Below are positions 24,616 to 26,231 of a stretch of DNA of 26,231 nucleotides, piece after piece. Numbering within the stretch: position 1 is the first letter of the stretch; every line of letters starts with the position of its first letter. The notes beneath the pieces are model-generated. The model was not told where the DNA came from. It made no database searches and saw only the letters and a list, made by a program, of their open reading frames with translations. Location: NCBI GenBank assembly GCA_002825515.1, contig PJET01000040.1, positions 1 to 26,231 of the forward strand, in the 5' to 3' direction. The stretch comes from Candidatus Thorarchaeota archaeon MP11T_1. GTDB lineage: Archaea; Asgardarchaeota; Thorarchaeia; Thorarchaeales; Thorarchaeaceae. The position numbers and the translations under genes were made by a program.

Positions 24616-24616
24616 C

Positions 24617-25165
24617 TCATTTGCCCTCCGTCTTCTGGCTTTTAATGAGGTCTGCAAATCCAGTTCTCTTCATTATCTCTTGGACTTGTTCGAGGGCTTT
24701 CTTGTTGGAGTGGGTTGTTGGAGGAAGTTCCTGAAGTCCTAGGTCTTTCCGTATCTCTCTATTGGCATCATCTATAGGAACTGCATGACCAGTTGAGAGA
24801 AGTTTCCTAGAGGCTTTCTTATGCTCAGGTAACATTAGTCCGTTATCTACAGCCATATTCCTCATTATTATGATGGCATCGGTGACCTTGATTTGTCTAG
24901 GACATCTCTCGAGGCAGTTGTAGCATGTGGCACAGAGCCAGAGATCTGTGCTTGATAGTACGTCATCCTTAAGTCCAAGGATTGCTTTTCTCATAAGTTC
25001 ACGAGTTCTGAATGCAGTACGTCTTCCACTTGGACATACGGTGGAACAAGTTCCACATTGAATGCAAGTACGTATCTTATCGGCTCCAGCTTGAACTATT
25101 TTGTCGACGAACTCAGGATCGATATCGTTGTTGTCTATGGTTTCGCGAGAGGTAGTATCCGCCAT
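24617..25165 (-). CDS. hdrC: Heterodisulfide reductase subunit C-like protein (2x[4Fe-4S])
   Basis: The 182-residue electron-transfer subunit between HdrA and HdrB. The cluster motifs are Cys34, 37, 40 and 44 (CIQCGTCSTVC) and Cys78, 81, 84 and 88 (CATCYNCLERC). The sequence around them (PSGRRTAFRTRELMRKAILGL, and LERCPRQIKVTDAIIIMRN) is typical of soluble HdrC, without the membrane helices of HdrE-linked forms. The ATG at 25165 has GAGGT 6 bases upstream. It is the first gene of a two-gene hdrCB unit, with hdrB starting one base after its stop. The lack of a membrane anchor points to a cytosolic HdrABC complex. Confidence 0.92.
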   Translation of the reverse strand: MADTTSRETIDNNDIDPEFVDKIVQAGADKIRTCIQCGTCSTVCPSGRRTAFRTRELMRKAILGLKDDVLSSTDLWLCATCYNCLERCPRQIKVTDAIIIMRNMAVDNGLMLPEHKKASRKLLSTGHAVPIDDANREIRKDLGLQELPPTTHSNKKALEQVQEIMKRTGFADLIKSQKTEGK

Positions 25166-25208
25166 ATTCAGACCTCAGCGTGCCCTTATCAGGTCCCGCA
25201 TTTGACGA

Positions 25209-25217
25209 GATATAAGG
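25209..25217 (-). promoter_or_regulatory. Probable TATA box for hdrCB
   Basis: On the minus strand CCTTATATC lies about 45 bases upstream of the hdrC ATG. With an archaeal start site about 25 bases downstream, the leader would be about 20 bases and include the GAGGT ribosome binding site at 25172-25176. The context is an otherwise empty 110-base gap, which fits, but no BRE consensus is clear. Confidence 0.4.
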
Positions 25218-25275
25218 ATTGAGATAATAGGGATTTTGTATGGGATAAATATGCTCTATTGTGCACTAGAATTAC

Positions 25276-26217
25276 TCAGTCGAATCTATATACGTCAGCT
25301 CCAAGCAAACCTAGATTTCCAATCCTGACATTTGTCAAACCTTCATCATGCGCAACTTCTAATGCAGCTTGAGCATGAGCTCGACTTGTACGAGGGAGGT
25401 CTCTCATCATATGATGTGGGTAGAATCCTAGGAGTGCGGTTGGTATCGTTGGGTCATTCTCTGAAACAAACCTACAAATCTTTCTGACCTCCGATATGTC
25501 AATATATCCGGGAACAAGAAGGATACTTGCTACAAGAAACTCGCCTTCACGGTCTCTCATCTTAGTTGCTAACTCTTTGAAGTTCCTGAGTACGACAGAG
25601 TTTGAAACTCCTGTCAATACTTTATAGAGATCTTGCGAAACTGCTTTGATGTCGAACTTGAATGTTCCACCTGTTTCTTCAACAATACTCGCTATTCTTG
25701 TGAGCCACTTCTTTGAGATGTTTCCATTAGTTTCATAGCAGACTCTAACCTGTCTTTCGATATTCAGTAATTTCGATGTGTCCAATGAATGTTCAGAATT
25801 AACTGATGGGTCACCTCCAAAATAGCAGACACACGCAGTGTACTCGTCTGCTGCATTAGCAAGTTCTTTGGGAGTCATCAGTGGTCCTCCATTCGCCATC
25901 ATTACTCTATAACTCCCATTCTGACAGAAAAGACAATCCGAATTGCATGAACCATAGAATACTGCAAGGTTTTTCAATCGTTTTCGCCCAAATCCAAACT
26001 CCATTTCTTTTGTGACTGAACAGACCCAGTCCGCCACACAATTCGTTGGAAGGGGATCGAAGTACCATGAAACTACAGCCTGACCAGGATATCTTTCAAC
26101 AACCCCTGAATCAATGGCAATACGATTGTTGCAAAAGCCTACATCTCCCTTATTCATTTTGCAGTGATTACCACAGTCACCACAAGTGAAGGAGCCATTC
26201 TTTGGAATAGAGGGCAC
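25276..26217 (-). CDS. AmmeMemoRadiSam-like / PflA-related radical SAM protein, 5' end possibly beyond the window
   Basis: A radical SAM protein of unknown substrate. Numbered from the GTG at 26217 (313 residues), a Cys-rich N-terminus CGDCGNHC plus GFC (Cys12, 15, 19, 29) is followed by FYGSCNSDCLFCQN (87-100) with the SAM-cluster ligands Cys91, 95 and 98, then CYFGGDPSVN (SAM amino-group motif), CYETNGN and FDIKAVSQDLYKVLTG. This is the layout of the AmmeMemoRadiSam-system / pyruvate-formate-lyase-activating-like family, often linked with AMMECR1 and MEMO1 homologues; neither is in this window. The frame stays open upstream to the right edge (codons CGG CAA CAA CTA), so the true start may lie outside. 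The C-terminus TNVRIGNLGLLGADVYRFD is complete. Confidence 0.82.
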   Translation of the reverse strand: MPSIPKNGSFTCGDCGNHCKMNKGDVGFCNNRIAIDSGVVERYPGQAVVSWYFDPLPTNCVADWVCSVTKEMEFGFGRKRLKNLAVFYGSCNSDCLFCQNGSYRVMMANGGPLMTPKELANAADEYTACVCYFGGDPSVNSEHSLDTSKLLNIERQVRVCYETNGNISKKWLTRIASIVEETGGTFKFDIKAVSQDLYKVLTGVSNSVVLRNFKELATKMRDREGEFLVASILLVPGYIDISEVRKICRFVSENDPTIPTALLGFYPHHMMRDLPRTSRAHAQAALEVAHDEGLTNVRIGNLGLLGADVYRFD

Positions 26218-26231
26218 TAGTTGTTGCCGTT

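Noticed and set aside
24616..24657. Upstream ATG start for hdrB
   Set aside because: It would overlap hdrC by 41 bases and adds basic residues unlike the family; the GTG at 24615 has an ideal GGAGGG site and abuts the hdrC stop.

Overview
The window reads as archaeal DNA from an anaerobe. The signs are a short archaeal-type S-adenosylhomocysteine hydrolase, an Lrp-type regulator, heterodisulfide reductase subunits HdrA, HdrB and HdrC, a four-subunit 2-oxoacid:ferredoxin oxidoreductase, GGAG and GGTGA ribosome binding sites in front of frequent GTG and TTG starts, and sequon-rich surface proteins with Thr-rich stalks and single C-terminal anchors. The base composition is moderate and slightly AT-rich. 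An Asgard archaeon (Thorarchaeota-like) would fit, but that lineage is a guess from style, not a proof. I see no rRNA, tRNA, CRISPR array, insertion sequence or phage gene.

Layout. Positions 1-309 hold no convincing complete gene. At 310-1305 is an unknown protein with a helical N-terminus and a Cys-containing C-terminal domain. At 1441-2700 is ahcY (minus), divergent from a double Lrp-like regulator at 2788-3726. From 3720 to 6446 come four unrelated small genes: a YdjM-like membrane protein, a gamma-carbonic anhydrase, a membrane protein with a cytosolic zinc ribbon, and a DUF998-like membrane protein whose reading frame is broken by one base. From 6526 to 11430 the minus strand carries a HemN/HemW-like radical SAM protein and two paralogous acyl-CoA synthetases, which are separated by a strong hairpin terminator.

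At 11659-15254 (plus) is a tight four-gene operon: two 2-hydroxyacyl-CoA dehydratase / benzoyl-CoA reductase type subunits, their ATP-dependent [4Fe-4S] activator, and a TfoX-N domain protein. From 15387 to 22121 (minus) a 2-oxoacid:ferredoxin oxidoreductase operon runs in the order D, A, HdrA, B, C. A 1130-residue HdrA carrying an inserted GltD/NfnL-like NAD(P)H module splits the catalytic subunits, and a 333-base gap lies just before hdrA. At 22320-23722 (plus) are a membrane-anchored winged-helix protein and a surface protein, translationally coupled. HdrB and HdrC follow on the minus strand at 23719-25165. An AmmeMemoRadiSam-like radical SAM protein reaches the right edge.

How the genes may work together (inference): acyl-CoA synthetases activate acids to CoA thioesters. 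The dehydratase with its activator removes water from 2-hydroxyacyl-CoA, or reduces an aromatic thioester, using low-potential electrons. The 2-oxoacid oxidoreductase supplies reduced ferredoxin and acyl-CoA. HdrA with its built-in NAD(P)H module, together with HdrBC, would link ferredoxin, NAD(P)H and a disulfide or other acceptor by flavin-based electron bifurcation. Together this looks like an amino-acid or organic-acid fermentation and electron-balancing region.
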